A stretch of DNA of 64,000 bases from Jeotgalibacillus alimentarius (GCF_000829445.1 NZ_JXRQ01000024.1:1-64000), one strand, 5' to 3'; counted from the stretch's first letter, positions 46,041 through 54,665 are shown. Notes: generated by a model not told the origin, from the sequence alone. Numbers and translations: made by a program.

Positions 46041-46192
46041 TGTTATCACCTCATACTCATTTCAATGTAACGTCTTACTTACACTTCGTCAATAATCCTG
46101 CTCTTTAAAATGACAAGTTTGTGAAAGAATTCTCTTAATATGATTGTACTAAGACCTTTATTCCGATATACTTTTTAGTGAATGTAAACGTA

Positions 46193-46223
46193 ATGATCAA
46201 ACACATTGTGTATGTATGATCAT
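46193..46223. promoter_or_regulatory. Dyad upstream of yutJ
   Basis: ATGATCA (46193-46199) and ATGATCAT (46216-46223) flank the perfect palindrome ACACATTGTGT (46201-46211). It sits 50 bp before the yutJ start, as expected for a regulator site. No known regulator is recognised. Confidence 0.4.
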
Positions 46224-46273
46224 ATTGAAAGTGCTTACTTACTAATATGCTTACTGTAAAGAGAGGGCTATCC

Positions 46274-47341
46274 ATGAAACACTTAGTATTATTAGGTGGA
46301 GGTTACGGCAATATGCGCGTGTTACTGCGACTGCTGCCGGATAAGCTGCCTGAAGACGTAAAAATCACTTTAATTGACCGTACACCGTACCACTGTCTGA
46401 AGACAGAGTATTATGCACTCGCAGCAGGTACAGCATCTGATCAGGAGATCCGCGTAAGCTTTCCTGAACATGAACGCCTTGATCTGAAGTACGGATCTGT
46501 AGCGGAGATTGATACTGAAAATAAACGTGTCATTCTTGAAGATAACAGTGAAGTGGAATATGACGACCTTGTTGTTGGATTAGGCTGTGAAGATAAGTAT
46601 CACAATGTGCCGGGTGCAGATGAGCATACATACAGCATCCAGTCGATTCAGCGTTCAAGAGCGACATATGAACGCCTGTCAAATCTGCCTTCCGGATCAG
46701 TTGTCGGGGTTGTAGGAGCCGGCCTGAGCGGTATTGAACTTGCAAGCGAACTGCGCGAAAGCCGTGAAGACCTGAAAATTAAGTTATTTGACCGTGGTGA
46801 ACGGATTCTTCCTGCCTTCCCTCAGCGATTAAGTAACTATGTACAAAAATGGTTCGATGCGAACAATGTGGAAGTTGTCAGCAACTCTAATATTACAAAA
46901 GTAGAACCGCATATGCTTTATAATCATGAAGAGCAGATTCCGGTTGATGTCTGTGTATGGACTGCAGGAATCCAGCCGGTCAAAGTCGTACGCGACCTGC
47001 CTGGTGAGAAGGATTCATCTAACCGCGTCGTCCTGTCGCAGTATCATAACCTGCCTGATGATGAGCATGTGTATGTTGTCGGTGACTGCGCAAGCCTTCC
47101 ATTTGCCCCAAGCGCCCAGCTTGCCGAGGAACAGGCGGAGCAAATCGTCAAAGTACTGATTGCACGCTGGAAAAATGAAGAGCTTCCTGAGCAGATGCCA
47201 AAGATCAAGCTGAAAGGCTTTATGGGCTCACTCGGTAAAAAACAGGGCTTTGCCTATCTTGCAGACCGCACCGTAACAGGCCGTATCGCACGTCTGTTGA
47301 AATCAGGTGTGCTGTGGATGTATAAATATCATAATGGATAG
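46274..47341 (+). CDS. yutJ: NADH dehydrogenase-like flavoprotein YutJ
   Basis: 355 residues, NDH-2 family. FAD motif LGGGYGNMRVLLRL at the N terminus, NAD motif VGVVGAGLSGIELASEL at about 148-164, and VYVVGDCASLPFAP at about 270. It lacks the long hydrophobic C-terminal anchor of YumB, so membrane attachment is less sure. The ATG at 46274 follows AGAGAGGG. In B. subtilis the next gene is yuzD; here the sequence changes into prophage DNA. Confidence 0.9.
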   Translation: MKHLVLLGGGYGNMRVLLRLLPDKLPEDVKITLIDRTPYHCLKTEYYALAAGTASDQEIRVSFPEHERLDLKYGSVAEIDTENKRVILEDNSEVEYDDLVVGLGCEDKYHNVPGADEHTYSIQSIQRSRATYERLSNLPSGSVVGVVGAGLSGIELASELRESREDLKIKLFDRGERILPAFPQRLSNYVQKWFDANNVEVVSNSNITKVEPHMLYNHEEQIPVDVCVWTAGIQPVKVVRDLPGEKDSSNRVVLSQYHNLPDDEHVYVVGDCASLPFAPSAQLAEEQAEQIVKVLIARWKNEELPEQMPKIKLKGFMGSLGKKQGFAYLADRTVTGRIARLLKSGVLWMYKYHNG

Positions 47342-47416
47342 GGTTTCTCAGGCTTTCGTCAGAATCTCAAAAAGCCTTATAAACAAGCCTTTTCGTACTT
47401 ATAATTAATAAATTAT

Positions 47417-47447
47417 TTCACGCTCATTCACTTGAGCGTGTTTTTTT
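47417..47447 (+). terminator. Terminator of yutJ
   Basis: CACGCTCA-N5-TGAGCGTG stem followed by TTTTTTT. Confidence 0.85.
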
Positions 47448-47494
47448 GTCAGGTTTTTGTCAGGTTTTTTCAAAAGCCTGACAACGTGTTTCTT

Positions 47495-47824
47495 CTATAG
47501 AAAGTCTACACCTGTAACTTCATCAAACAAAATCTTCGATTGTTCAGATTCACTCCTTAAATTTATGTAGCCTTTTTCATAATTGATTTCTTTCGGTGTT
47601 CCAATAAGACTTAATTCTTCTTTATTCTTAAAGATAGAGATCTTCACTTCCACCTGGAACTCCATGGCTTCTTGAATATTTAAGATTATTATCTCTGCCA
47701 TGTGTTCCTCTATTTCAGGCTTTTCAGGTTCAGCATAATTTATATGAAAAACTCCTGTTGTATCTCCGTACTTTTCACGGAGACTTTCAATAAAACTTTG
47801 AACTTCCGGATCGTCCTTATACAT
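47495..47824 (-). CDS. YolD-like protein (tentative)
   Basis: 109 residues, acidic and cytosolic. The segment from about 38 to the end (IQEAMEFQVEVKISIFKN... YINLRSESEQSKILFDEV) follows the pattern of the YolD-like family: a helix, a beta hairpin and a final IxFxxV strand. YolD proteins often neighbour Y-family polymerase genes in mobile DNA; none is here. GGAGGAAT precedes the ATG. It marks the beginning of accessory DNA beyond yutJ. The assignment is moderate. Confidence 0.6.
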   Translation of the reverse strand: MYKDDPEVQSFIESLREKYGDTTGVFHINYAEPEKPEIEEHMAEIIILNIQEAMEFQVEVKISIFKNKEELSLIGTPKEINYEKGYINLRSESEQSKILFDEVTGVDFL

Positions 47825-47960
47825 AAATTATTCCTCCTCCAATACCAATTATACGAACTAATGTTCTTATTATAAAACAAACTAATATATTTGTTAATTA
47901 ATTTTATTTTTACTCGTGAAAATATTGTAAGATTGTAGTAAATGACTGGAGAAAAGATAA

Positions 47961-48284
47961 TTGAACTCATACGAACCTACAGCATACTGGCAAGAAACAA
48001 TGATGTTGCTTTCTATACTTCAAAATTATCGAGTCTCATTTAAAGAACATATCAATGATGAACAAGATATTCTGTTGTATTTTAAAGTAAAAAAGAGAAG
48101 TTTTGACCGCTATATATTTGTGTTGGATATCAAGAAATCGAAGGCTGGTACTGGCAATGCAATAGATGAAATATTTAGTCTGTGCCAGTACATAGAGGAT
48201 AGTGTAGTATGTGTACCACATTGGATTGAGAAGAATTTCAAATACGTAAGATGTATAGAAAGCAATAGAACCCCTGCCGGCTAA
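47961..48284 (+). CDS. Hypothetical accessory protein
   Basis: 107 residues, not recognised. It is mixed alpha/beta by composition, with LLYFKVKKRSFDRYIFVLDIKKSK in the middle (given in parts LLYFKVKKRSFD and RYIFVLDIKKSK), no signal and no membrane segment. The TTG start has GGAG 10 bases upstream. It is A+T-rich compared with the housekeeping genes to the left and lies between yutJ and the phage lysis genes, followed by a good terminator. Confidence 0.5.
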   Translation: MNSYEPTAYWQETMMLLSILQNYRVSFKEHINDEQDILLYFKVKKRSFDRYIFVLDIKKSKAGTGNAIDEIFSLCQYIEDSVVCVPHWIEKNFKYVRCIESNRTPAG

Positions 48285-48301
48285 AGCAGGGGATTTTTTT
48301 A
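48268..48301. terminator. Terminator at the left end of the phage late operon
   Basis: CCCCTGC-N8-GCAGGGG stem with a T run on the plus strand. It separates the rightward small gene from the leftward endolysin gene. Confidence 0.75.
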
Positions 48302-49399
48302 TTTCAATTCATCGTAATTTTTAATCATTTGCCATGCCTGCTGTCTCGTAACTGGAAGTGTCGGTCGAGTTCCATCTGAAATGCCTTTTTCTTTTGCCCA
48401 TTCTTGAGCGTCTGCGTGAGCAGGGTACACTTTAGCTTCAGGATCTACGAGAAAACCAACGCGATTTAGAATAGTAGCGATCGCTCCAATCGCATCTGAC
48501 TCAGAAATATCACCTTTCTCGGTCTGCTCAGCATGCTCTCTTGAACTGAAGATACCTACTGTGTGAGCATCTTCGAATAATTTAACGGTTTCTTTCCTGA
48601 ATGTAGGACTATTTGGTTTGAACAAAATGGTTTCCTCCTTAGGATCATTTTTAGTTGGTGCTGTTGCCCCTGGTACTGCAGGCGGTTTAACGGCTACTTG
48701 AAGTGCTTTCTTAGACTGCGGACCATATACGCCGTCTGCTATTAGATTTCTGCTTGATTGAAATGATTTTAATGCCGCTTCACTCGCCGGTCCGAATATA
48801 CCATCAGCCGTGATCTTATGGCCAAGTGCGATCAACAGTTTTTGCATTTCTTCTACCGCAGCACCTTCATCGCCATTTTCTAGATAATCACGTTCCGAAG
48901 CTGCTTGTACACTTCCGAATGATGGCCGCTTGCCAGCTTGGAGATCTCTCCATGTTAAACCCTTCGTATATTCCAGATGTGGCGCATCCACAAAACCCTT
49001 CCAGTCTCCTCCCCATGTGAAACCTAATGACTTTCCGATTTGAGCAACCCGTCGCCATTGTGCGTTGACCACCCAGATTGCTTTTAAACCATCATCTGAA
49101 ACTAAAAAGTAATCAATAGCCAAACCGTAGTTATGGATGGATTGTCCTGGCTGAGCGTTTGAAACGATGCTGCCTGTATTTCCATAGTGCTTTCCGTTCC
49201 ACCAGTAGTTTGGCCGGCCCATTCCGTATATAGAAGCTTGTTGAGTATTGGAACGATAACCTGAACTGATTTGAACGTTAATACCCTCATTGTATGAACG
49301 TGTTATTAGTTCAACAGCAAGTGTCCGGATCTGAGGCACGACAGCGCCCATATTACGCACACTGCGGTCAATGAGCGTTTGTAATGATACTCTACTCAT
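48299..49399 (-). CDS. Phage endolysin: M15 D,L-endopeptidase with peptidoglycan-binding domain
   Basis: 366 residues. Residues about 1-155 form an M15 (CwlK/VanY-like) peptidase with zinc ligands in SIHNYGLAIDYF and DAPHLEY. Residues about 170-235 are a PG_binding_1 helical repeat (DGIFGPASEAALKSFQ ... DGVYGPQSKKAL). The last ~45 residues (WAKEKGISDGTRP... PVTRQQAWQMI) are an SLH-like end found in other lysins. It cuts the peptidoglycan stem peptide at host lysis. It overlaps the holin gene by 4 bp. Confidence 0.9.
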   Translation of the reverse strand: MSRVSLQTLIDRSVRNMGAVVPQIRTLAVELITRSYNEGINVQISSGYRSNTQQASIYGMGRPNYWWNGKHYGNTGSIVSNAQPGQSIHNYGLAIDYFLVSDDGLKAIWVVNAQWRRVAQIGKSLGFTWGGDWKGFVDAPHLEYTKGLTWRDLQAGKRPSFGSVQAASERDYLENGDEGAAVEEMQKLLIALGHKITADGIFGPASEAALKSFQSSRNLIADGVYGPQSKKALQVAVKPPAVPGATAPTKNDPKEETILFKPNSPTFRKETVKLFEDAHTVGIFSSREHAEQTEKGDISESDAIGAIATILNRVGFLVDPEAKVYPAHADAQEWAKEKGISDGTRPTLPVTRQQAWQMIKNYDELK

Positions 49400-49680
49400 T
49401 TAAATCCATCCTTCCGCGGTGCTTTATACGTGAGTGCTTGCTTACTATCAGACAGACCTGCAGTTGTGGGATCCGGAAAGATATTCAGCACGCTTAAAAT
49501 CACAGCGATAATGACTGCTGGATTTGATACAGCATTAATCAAAAGATCACCAACACTTTGCCATGTGGTTAGATCATCAATCGAAAGACCGAAATACGCT
49601 AGGATTGGACCGAACACAGCAATAATTAGGCGAATCCAAAACTCTTTACTTTTAAAACGTACTTTCCAGTTAATTTTCAT
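49396..49680 (-). CDS. Phage holin, phi LC3 type
   Basis: 94 residues with two membrane helices (about 15-33 and 52-70) and a hydrophilic tail. The start INWKVRFKSKEFWIRLI is the phi LC3 holin hallmark. It would form the membrane lesion that lets the endolysin out. The ATG at 49680 follows AAGGAGATG. It overlaps the endolysin start as ATGA. Confidence 0.88.
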   Translation of the reverse strand: MKINWKVRFKSKEFWIRLIIAVFGPILAYFGLSIDDLTTWQSVGDLLINAVSNPAVIIAVILSVLNIFPDPTTAGLSDSKQALTYKAPRKDGFK

Positions 49681-49693
49681 AAATAACATCTCC

Positions 49694-50101
49694 TTAAAAT
49701 AAGTAATTTACCGCGGCGGCAATCAATGCTCCACTCCCAAGCAAACCGCTGACAACTGCAATGGTAAGTTGATTCTTTCCCTTTTCTTTCTCGATTTTCA
49801 GGTTTTCTTTACGCTTCAACCTGTCGATCTGCAAATGATGTTCATCAAGCCTGCCGTCGTGTGCTTTGATATCAGAAGAAACATCTTTCATGCTATCTTT
49901 CATTTCCGATATATTTCGATCAATCGATTGCAAGGTCGGAACAATCATTGCAACAGATTCTCTTAATCCGTTTACTGATTCATTTGTTTTTTCAATCGCT
50001 TCACGCCATTCCTGCTTGTCTTTCTCTCGATAATGGTTGAATTTTCTCCACGTTACATAATTTCCTTGCTCTTCTTGTGCTCTCTCATTTTCAGGCGCCA
50101 A
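49694..50101 (-). CDS. XhlA-like phage membrane protein
   Basis: 135 residues: a long hydrophilic coiled coil (about 20-105, heptads such as VSSDIKAHDGRLDEHHLQID) and one C-terminal helix (VVSGLLGSGALIAAAV). This is the XhlA/haemolysin-associated layout seen beside holins. The TTG start has GGGGGTG five bases upstream. Its 5' end overlaps the upstream membrane protein gene by 49 bp in another frame. Confidence 0.75.
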   Translation of the reverse strand: MAPENERAQEEQGNYVTWRKFNHYREKDKQEWREAIEKTNESVNGLRESVAMIVPTLQSIDRNISEMKDSMKDVSSDIKAHDGRLDEHHLQIDRLKRKENLKIEKEKGKNQLTIAVVSGLLGSGALIAAAVNYLF

Positions 50102-50481
50102 GTCAACACCCCCAGACTAAACATCGCAATAAACCACCCTGCTATATAAAGGTATCTGTAACTGGTGATGGACGATTTAGTATTTTCAAAGCCTGCTGCC
50201 GCATAAATAACCATTAATATCGATGCAAGCAATGATCCTAAACAATAATAAAAATGTTGTCCTGGTCCTTCAGATATCATTCCGATGAAGAGCAAAACAC
50301 CTGCCAAACAAAAAGCAATACCATAAAACTCAAATGGCGCAAGTTGTGACATCGATTGATATACTTCTGTTTCCATGACAACCCTGTCTGCATTAACAAT
50401 AAAAAAGACCCCTGTCATGATGAGGAGTCCTGATTGATAAAACGCTAACACATCCATATAGTTTTCCATTCTAGCCTTCAT
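50053..50481 (-). CDS. Four-TM phage membrane protein
   Basis: 142 residues with four predicted helices at about 10-28, 50-70, 78-95 and 108-128. Both termini are charged, and the C terminus is basic. Family not recognised. It lies at the head of the lysis cassette, directly after the integrase terminator, and may assist lysis or alter host membranes. The ATG at 50481 follows GGAGGAAAAG. Confidence 0.65.
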   Translation of the reverse strand: MKARMENYMDVLAFYQSGLLIMTGVFFIVNADRVVMETEVYQSMSQLAPFEFYGIAFCLAGVLLFIGMISEGPGQHFYYCLGSLLASILMVIYAAAGFENTKSSITSYRYLYIAGWFIAMFSLGVLTWRLKMREHKKSKEIM

Positions 50482-50538
50482 GTCTTTTCCTCCACTCTTT
50501 TTTAAAAGCATAAAGACCCCCTATATATTATTTTTATA

Positions 50539-50575
50539 TATTAAAAAGACCCGGCGAATGGGCCGAGTCTTCTAC
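50539..50575 (-). terminator. Terminator of the integrase gene
   Basis: AAGACTCGGCC pairs with CGCCGGGTCTT on the minus strand and is followed by TTTTT. It insulates the recombinase from the lysis genes. Confidence 0.75.
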
Positions 50576-51565
50576 TTACTGCACAAGATACTTTTTATGC
50601 TGCTCTCTCTTTCTTTCGTCTGACAATACTGCATATGTCTGTGTGGTAGCTGGACTACTATGCCCTAGAAGCTGCTGCACAGCAACAATGTCAGCACCAT
50701 TGTTCAGTGTCAATGTGGCGAATGTATGCCTGCACACATGAGGGTGGACTTTGTGTCCCAATCCAATTCGCTCCGCAATTCTCTTAAATTCCCGTTGAAT
50801 TGCTCGGTGCCCCACTCTACGATACGGCTTTCTCAGTGTAATGAATAATGCTTCCTGGTCATCAGTGCGCGTCATTAAATACTTTCTCAAATGATACATT
50901 GCCTTAAATGAGAAGAATACTTCTCGTTCTTTGTTTCCCTTTCCTATAACACGGCAGCTCATTGACTGTAGGTTGATATCATCCTTGTTTAGCGCTTGAA
51001 TCTCAGACAGCCGGCAGCCAGTAGCATAAAAGACTTCAAGTAGTGCTCTTTCCCGCAGAAGCTTGCAAACCTCTCTCAGCATCTCGAGCTCTTCGATAGA
51101 AAGTGATTTCGGTGCTCTCTGCTCCTTTTTCGGAGCCTTGAGTCTGATTGTAGGATCCCTCATGATAATTTCTTCACCGGTGATCCATCCGAAGAACGAT
51201 TTTAATACTGTCAGTTTCTTGCTCAGTGATGATAGTTTAAGGTGCTCGAATTGTGCAAGATAGATCCGAATATCTCCTGCAGTGATATCTTCAGTACGCT
51301 TCTTAATGAAGGTTGAAAATGTGTTCAGCTCATACCTATATGATTTGAGACTGTTGAGTGCCATACCTTCAAGCTTTTTGTTTGCCAAGTATAGTTTAAT
51401 GTTGTCAGTTAAGTCTGGATGAGTCTCATCATCCTCTACTTTTTCAACAGCATAAGTAGCAAGCAGTCCTGACAGTTTACCTCTCATATCTTCTACATTT
51501 ACTGGCACCATTTCCGAGACAAAACCTACAAGTTCAGTAATCAGTTGCTCATTAGACTGTGTCAT
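50576..51565 (-). CDS. Tyrosine recombinase / integrase
   Basis: 329 residues. The SAM-like core-binding domain is at about 50-145. The catalytic domain carries all six residues: R185 in GCRLSE, K209 in GKGNKER, H276 and R279 in HPHVCRHTF, H302 in LLGHSS and Y311 in TQTYAVL. It resembles XerC/D-type phage recombinases. It would integrate or resolve phage DNA. It is placed inside the late region between tail and lysis modules, which is unusual. The ATG start lies within reach of two of three operator sites shared with the divergent XRE gene. Confidence 0.92.
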   Translation of the reverse strand: MTQSNEQLITELVGFVSEMVPVNVEDMRGKLSGLLATYAVEKVEDDETHPDLTDNIKLYLANKKLEGMALNSLKSYRYELNTFSTFIKKRTEDITAGDIRIYLAQFEHLKLSSLSKKLTVLKSFFGWITGEEIIMRDPTIRLKAPKKEQRAPKSLSIEELEMLREVCKLLRERALLEVFYATGCRLSEIQALNKDDINLQSMSCRVIGKGNKEREVFFSFKAMYHLRKYLMTRTDDQEALFITLRKPYRRVGHRAIQREFKRIAERIGLGHKVHPHVCRHTFATLTLNNGADIVAVQQLLGHSSPATTQTYAVLSDERKREQHKKYLVQ

Positions 51566-51580
51566 ATAACTCCCCTATCC

Positions 51581-51665
51581 GTTACTTATATAGTAACATT
51601 TGATAAACACATTCTATACTGTTACTATATAAGTAACAATAGTTATATGTTACTATTTTAGGAAC
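51581..51665. promoter_or_regulatory. Three operators between integrase and XRE gene
   Basis: GTTACTTATATAGTAAC (51581-51597) is the exact reverse complement of GTTACTATATAAGTAAC (51621-51637). A third copy at 51649-51665 matches in 14 of 17 positions. Centres are 40 and 28 bp apart. Both promoters must lie in this spacer, so a repressor bound here would control both divergent genes. Confidence 0.8.
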
Positions 51666-51679
51666 ACAAGGAGGTATAA

Positions 51680-51892
51680 ATGATGCACGTAGTCATTAAA
51701 TTAAACGAATTACTAAAAGAAAAAGGAATTTCACAACGCTCACTTTCAAGAGATTCAAACGTACGTCTGGCAACAATTAATGAAATGTGTAAACAAGAAA
51801 CTAAGTATCTTCCACTGGATAATTTAGCAGCTATCTGTGAAGTTTTAGAATGCGAAATTGCCGATATACTCAAGCTTCAAAAGAATCATTAG
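51680..51892 (+). CDS. Small Cro/CI-type (XRE) regulator
   Basis: 70 residues forming a single helix-turn-helix: LKEKGISQRSLSRDSNVRLATINEMCK, shown in parts KGISQRSLSRDSNVR and LATINEMCK, then PLDNLAAICEVLECEIADIL. It resembles the YozG/YdaS-size family of minimal repressors. AAGGAGGT precedes the ATG. It is the only rightward gene in the tail-lysis region. It is likely to bind the three upstream 17-bp sites and regulate the integrase and itself. Confidence 0.85.
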   Translation: MMHVVIKLNELLKEKGISQRSLSRDSNVRLATINEMCKQETKYLPLDNLAAICEVLECEIADILKLQKNH

Positions 51893-52023
51893 TCTTTACT
51901 ATTTTGATTTTGTTTGCTTGCTTCCTGCATAGCGACCTCATACTTAGCAATTTCAAGTTCTAAGTATGAGATTTTTTTAACCAATACTTCTATGACTTTA
52001 TTTGCATCTACATTTACATTCAT
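51889..52023 (-). CDS. Small phage coiled-coil protein
   Basis: 44 residues, found only by reading the frame after the tail gene. It is a helical, heptad-like protein (VIEVLVKKISYLELEIAKYE) with no membrane segment. GGAGGGAATTAA lies just before the ATG, and the start is only three bases after the stop of the tail endopeptidase gene, so it is co-translated. The 3' end overlaps the convergent XRE stop by 4 bp. Function unknown. Confidence 0.65.
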   Translation of the reverse strand: MNVNVDANKVIEVLVKKISYLELEIAKYEVAMQEASKQNQNSKD

Positions 52024-52026
52024 TTT

Positions 52027-54144
52027 TTAATTCCCTCCAACTTCAACTTTTTCGTAAAGTTCTTGAATTGCTCTCCACAGATAGCTCACCATGTGATACA
52101 TATCAATTCCCACACCGTCCAAACTAACCACTTCAGCAGGCGCCTCATCTACAATCAATCCAATTCTTTTAAATTCATTGTCCAGATCATCAATATGATG
52201 ATAACTATGAACCTGAGTTGAAATTACTCCGTCAAGGGCCTGCATATCAGCTATCTCAATATTCTTTTTGTATTCTCGATTCGACACTTCAGTAAATGCG
52301 CTTGCGTGAATAGATCTGTAACCTGTATCTGATCCATTTCGAATATGAACTTCATCACTAAGCAACTTTATTGCAGCTCCACTGTATTGATGTTGGATTA
52401 GTGTATTAGATCCTGCCGAAAGCACACGTAAAAGACCTGAGCCGGAAGGATTTAACTCAACGGTAGAACCTATCATTGCTACAGTCCCACCATTTCTTAC
52501 TTCTGAAGCTTCTCCTGCAGTATTCGCGTATCCTGCATTCGCAACATAACTTGGTGCAGGTAATCCACTGACTGATGCAGATGAAAAATTTACATCTCCG
52601 ATAAATCTCACGCTGTCATTGAGAGATTGCAGCGTTATGCTGCCTATACTTGAATAGATGCTAAGATCAAGACTAGAACCTCTGATTGAGTGGACATAAC
52701 CCTGAGGAGAACCTAAATCCCATGTGAGCCTGTCCTGATCCAACGACATATCATTTATTGATATTCTACCGTTTGAAATTTGAACGTTTCTTCCTGGTGA
52801 TATGGAGTTCAGGGTTATACCATTAATCGTTCCACCAGTAATGGTCCCGAGATTACCTGTAATTTCTGATAATACTGTTACTGCACCTACTAGATTGATT
52901 TTACTTGCCTGAATCTTAATAGTAGTGGCCGTTTGGTTGATCAGAGATGAGATCGTATTTCCGTTGTAATCCGTTTGAGAAACTTTCGATTGAATTTCAG
53001 TTGCATTTATTGTGATTTGACTGAATGCTTCTTGCAGCTCGCCATTAATCACTCCAACTTCTAAAGTAATTCTTTCATCAGTTTGCTCTATCATTGAATA
53101 CTGCTCTGACAAATCTTCGTTTATTTGCTTTACTCTACGGTTGATATACCTAGAATCATCTTGCTGCTTTTGAATATTATCGGCGTCTTGATCCAGCATG
53201 TCTTTCCATGCTGATGATAAGGTTGCTCTGATGGTCTTTTTATCAAAAGGGTTCTTGACTATATCAACAATACGAGCTGGCAACCTATCTATTCCAAATG
53301 GCGTATGAGTGATATGAACAACATCCCCCAAGCGAATATCCTCTTCATGAAGAAAATCCACCTTATACGAAAACTGAATTTTATCGACTGTATCGAGATA
53401 CTTTTGAGCTTCGTACAACAATTCACTCGGATCATCAATATCATTGAATCTCACTTCTCCGCGCTTCGGTCTACGGTACATGCCTATATAAGGAGAATCG
53501 ACGTATCGCAGTCCAGTAAGCCCTTCAAGTGTTAATCCGTCCTTGCCGTAAACATAGAGACGAGTGATTATATTTGACGTTGTAGAAGGATAGCTTAGAG
53601 CCTTCAGATTCTTCCCATATTTGATTTCAACATCGGTCATTCTACTTCGATTACCCAGGTGGACTGTTCTGTTGTCAAACCATAAATCAACATTCCATTT
53701 TTCGCGGATCATCTGCAGCGCCTTTAAAACGTTAATCTCGGTTAGATCAATATCGTGCAGCCCGGGAGCATTAATCGAACCAACGGAAAAATCAGTTCCA
53801 AACAGAACCTCATTCACAGCTGTTTGGCAACTCACTCCATAAAACTCAACAACACGTGGAATATACTCATCAATCAATTCAATATAAACGTGTGTAGCCT
53901 TAACAGAGATCGTTTTTTTGCCAGACTCAGAGTAATCGGCCTGTTTAATAATGAACTTTTGATCTTCATATACAATAAAGTTCTCTAATTCAATTAACTT
54001 TGCAGAGTCGCTATTTTGAGGGATTGAAAATGATAGTACTGTCTCACCCATCGTCAATACTTCTCTGACTTCAGTGCCAGGAGATGGTGTCGTAATTCCG
54101 ATTGGCTTTTCGTTTTTGTCTAATACAGTAAGCAAATATTTCAC
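52027..54144 (-). CDS. Phage tail endopeptidase/tip protein with S74 chaperone domain
   Basis: 705 residues. The first ~370 residues match the prophage endopeptidase tail (Tal) family that forms the tail tip. A coiled-coil and beta-rich middle follows (EITGNLGTITGGTINGI). The last ~95 residues are an intramolecular chaperone of endosialidase (S74) with SNREYKKNIEIAD and IGLIVDEAPAEV, which trims itself off after trimerisation. A GTG at 54144 or a TTG three codons later, which has GAGGTG before it, could start translation. In most siphoviruses Tal directly follows the Dit gene; here it lies 3.9 kb beyond it. Confidence 0.88.
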   Translation of the reverse strand: MKYLLTVLDKNEKPIGITTPSPGTEVREVLTMGETVLSFSIPQNSDSAKLIELENFIVYEDQKFIIKQADYSESGKKTISVKATHVYIELIDEYIPRVVEFYGVSCQTAVNEVLFGTDFSVGSINAPGLHDIDLTEINVLKALQMIREKWNVDLWFDNRTVHLGNRSRMTDVEIKYGKNLKALSYPSTTSNIITRLYVYGKDGLTLEGLTGLRYVDSPYIGMYRRPKRGEVRFNDIDDPSELLYEAQKYLDTVDKIQFSYKVDFLHEEDIRLGDVVHITHTPFGIDRLPARIVDIVKNPFDKKTIRATLSSAWKDMLDQDADNIQKQQDDSRYINRRVKQINEDLSEQYSMIEQTDERITLEVGVINGELQEAFSQITINATEIQSKVSQTDYNGNTISSLINQTATTIKIQASKINLVGAVTVLSEITGNLGTITGGTINGITLNSISPGRNVQISNGRISINDMSLDQDRLTWDLGSPQGYVHSIRGSSLDLSIYSSIGSITLQSLNDSVRFIGDVNFSSASVSGLPAPSYVANAGYANTAGEASEVRNGGTVAMIGSTVELNPSGSGLLRVLSAGSNTLIQHQYSGAAIKLLSDEVHIRNGSDTGYRSIHASAFTEVSNREYKKNIEIADMQALDGVISTQVHSYHHIDDLDNEFKRIGLIVDEAPAEVVSLDGVGIDMYHMVSYLWRAIQELYEKVEVGGN

Positions 54145-54194
54145 CTCATTCCAAAAAGAAAAAGCACCTCGATTGAGATGCTTTCAACTTGAAT

Positions 54195-54404
54195 TTATCT
54201 TCGTAAAGCAAGTAGTTCTCCAATGCTCTTTATTTCATCATCCTGAATCTCAGCAAGGATTTTTTCTGCTCTATCATTAAAACGGTCAGCACTCTCTACC
54301 AAGCCGTTTTCAATTAAGATTTCAACTACAGCCCGATTAAACGCTTTTTGCTTCACATGCTTAAACTCTGAAATCGCAGTAATTGCATTTTCTGCTTCAC
54401 TCAA
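54195..54404 (-). CDS. Small phage protein
   Basis: 69 residues, entirely helical and charged (AFNRAVVEILIENGLVESAD, then DRAEKILAEIQDDEIKS). The TTG start follows GGAGGGG. Family not recognised. It is the gene immediately upstream of the tail endopeptidase, possibly translated from the same transcript. Confidence 0.6.
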   Translation of the reverse strand: MSEAENAITAISEFKHVKQKAFNRAVVEILIENGLVESADRFNDRAEKILAEIQDDEIKSIGELLALRR

Positions 54405-54457
54405 GGTATTCCCCTCCTCTTCTGATTATTGATTATACAGAAGAAGAGGCTCATCCT

Positions 54458-54592
54458 TTATTTTGTCGCTAAGCCTGCCAAAAACTTGAGTTCTTCTAAC
54501 TTCAACTCACGCCCTAACTTCTCTTCAAACTCAGCAACCATTTTCTTTAGTAATTCCGAATCAATTTCTTTGAGCTTCGGCCGATTGACCAC
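54458..54592 (-). CDS. Very small phage protein
   Basis: 44 residues, helical and strongly charged (KLKEIDSELLKKMVAEFEEK, then GRELKLEELKFLAG). The GTG start has AGGTGTGATC 5 bases upstream. Not recognised. It stands alone between the double terminator of the cargo block and the 69-residue gene. Confidence 0.5.
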   Translation of the reverse strand: MVNRPKLKEIDSELLKKMVAEFEEKLGRELKLEELKFLAGLATK

Positions 54593-54665
54593 AATTGATC
54601 ACACCTACAAAAGAATTTGAGACGACCCTTTTTTAAGAAAAATATACCACTTTTGAACATCAAAA

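Noticed and set aside
46114-46132. Second Rex box before yutJ (TTGTGAAAGAATTCTCTTA)
   Set aside because: Only the left half fits the Rex consensus; the right half TTCTCTT departs at key positions.
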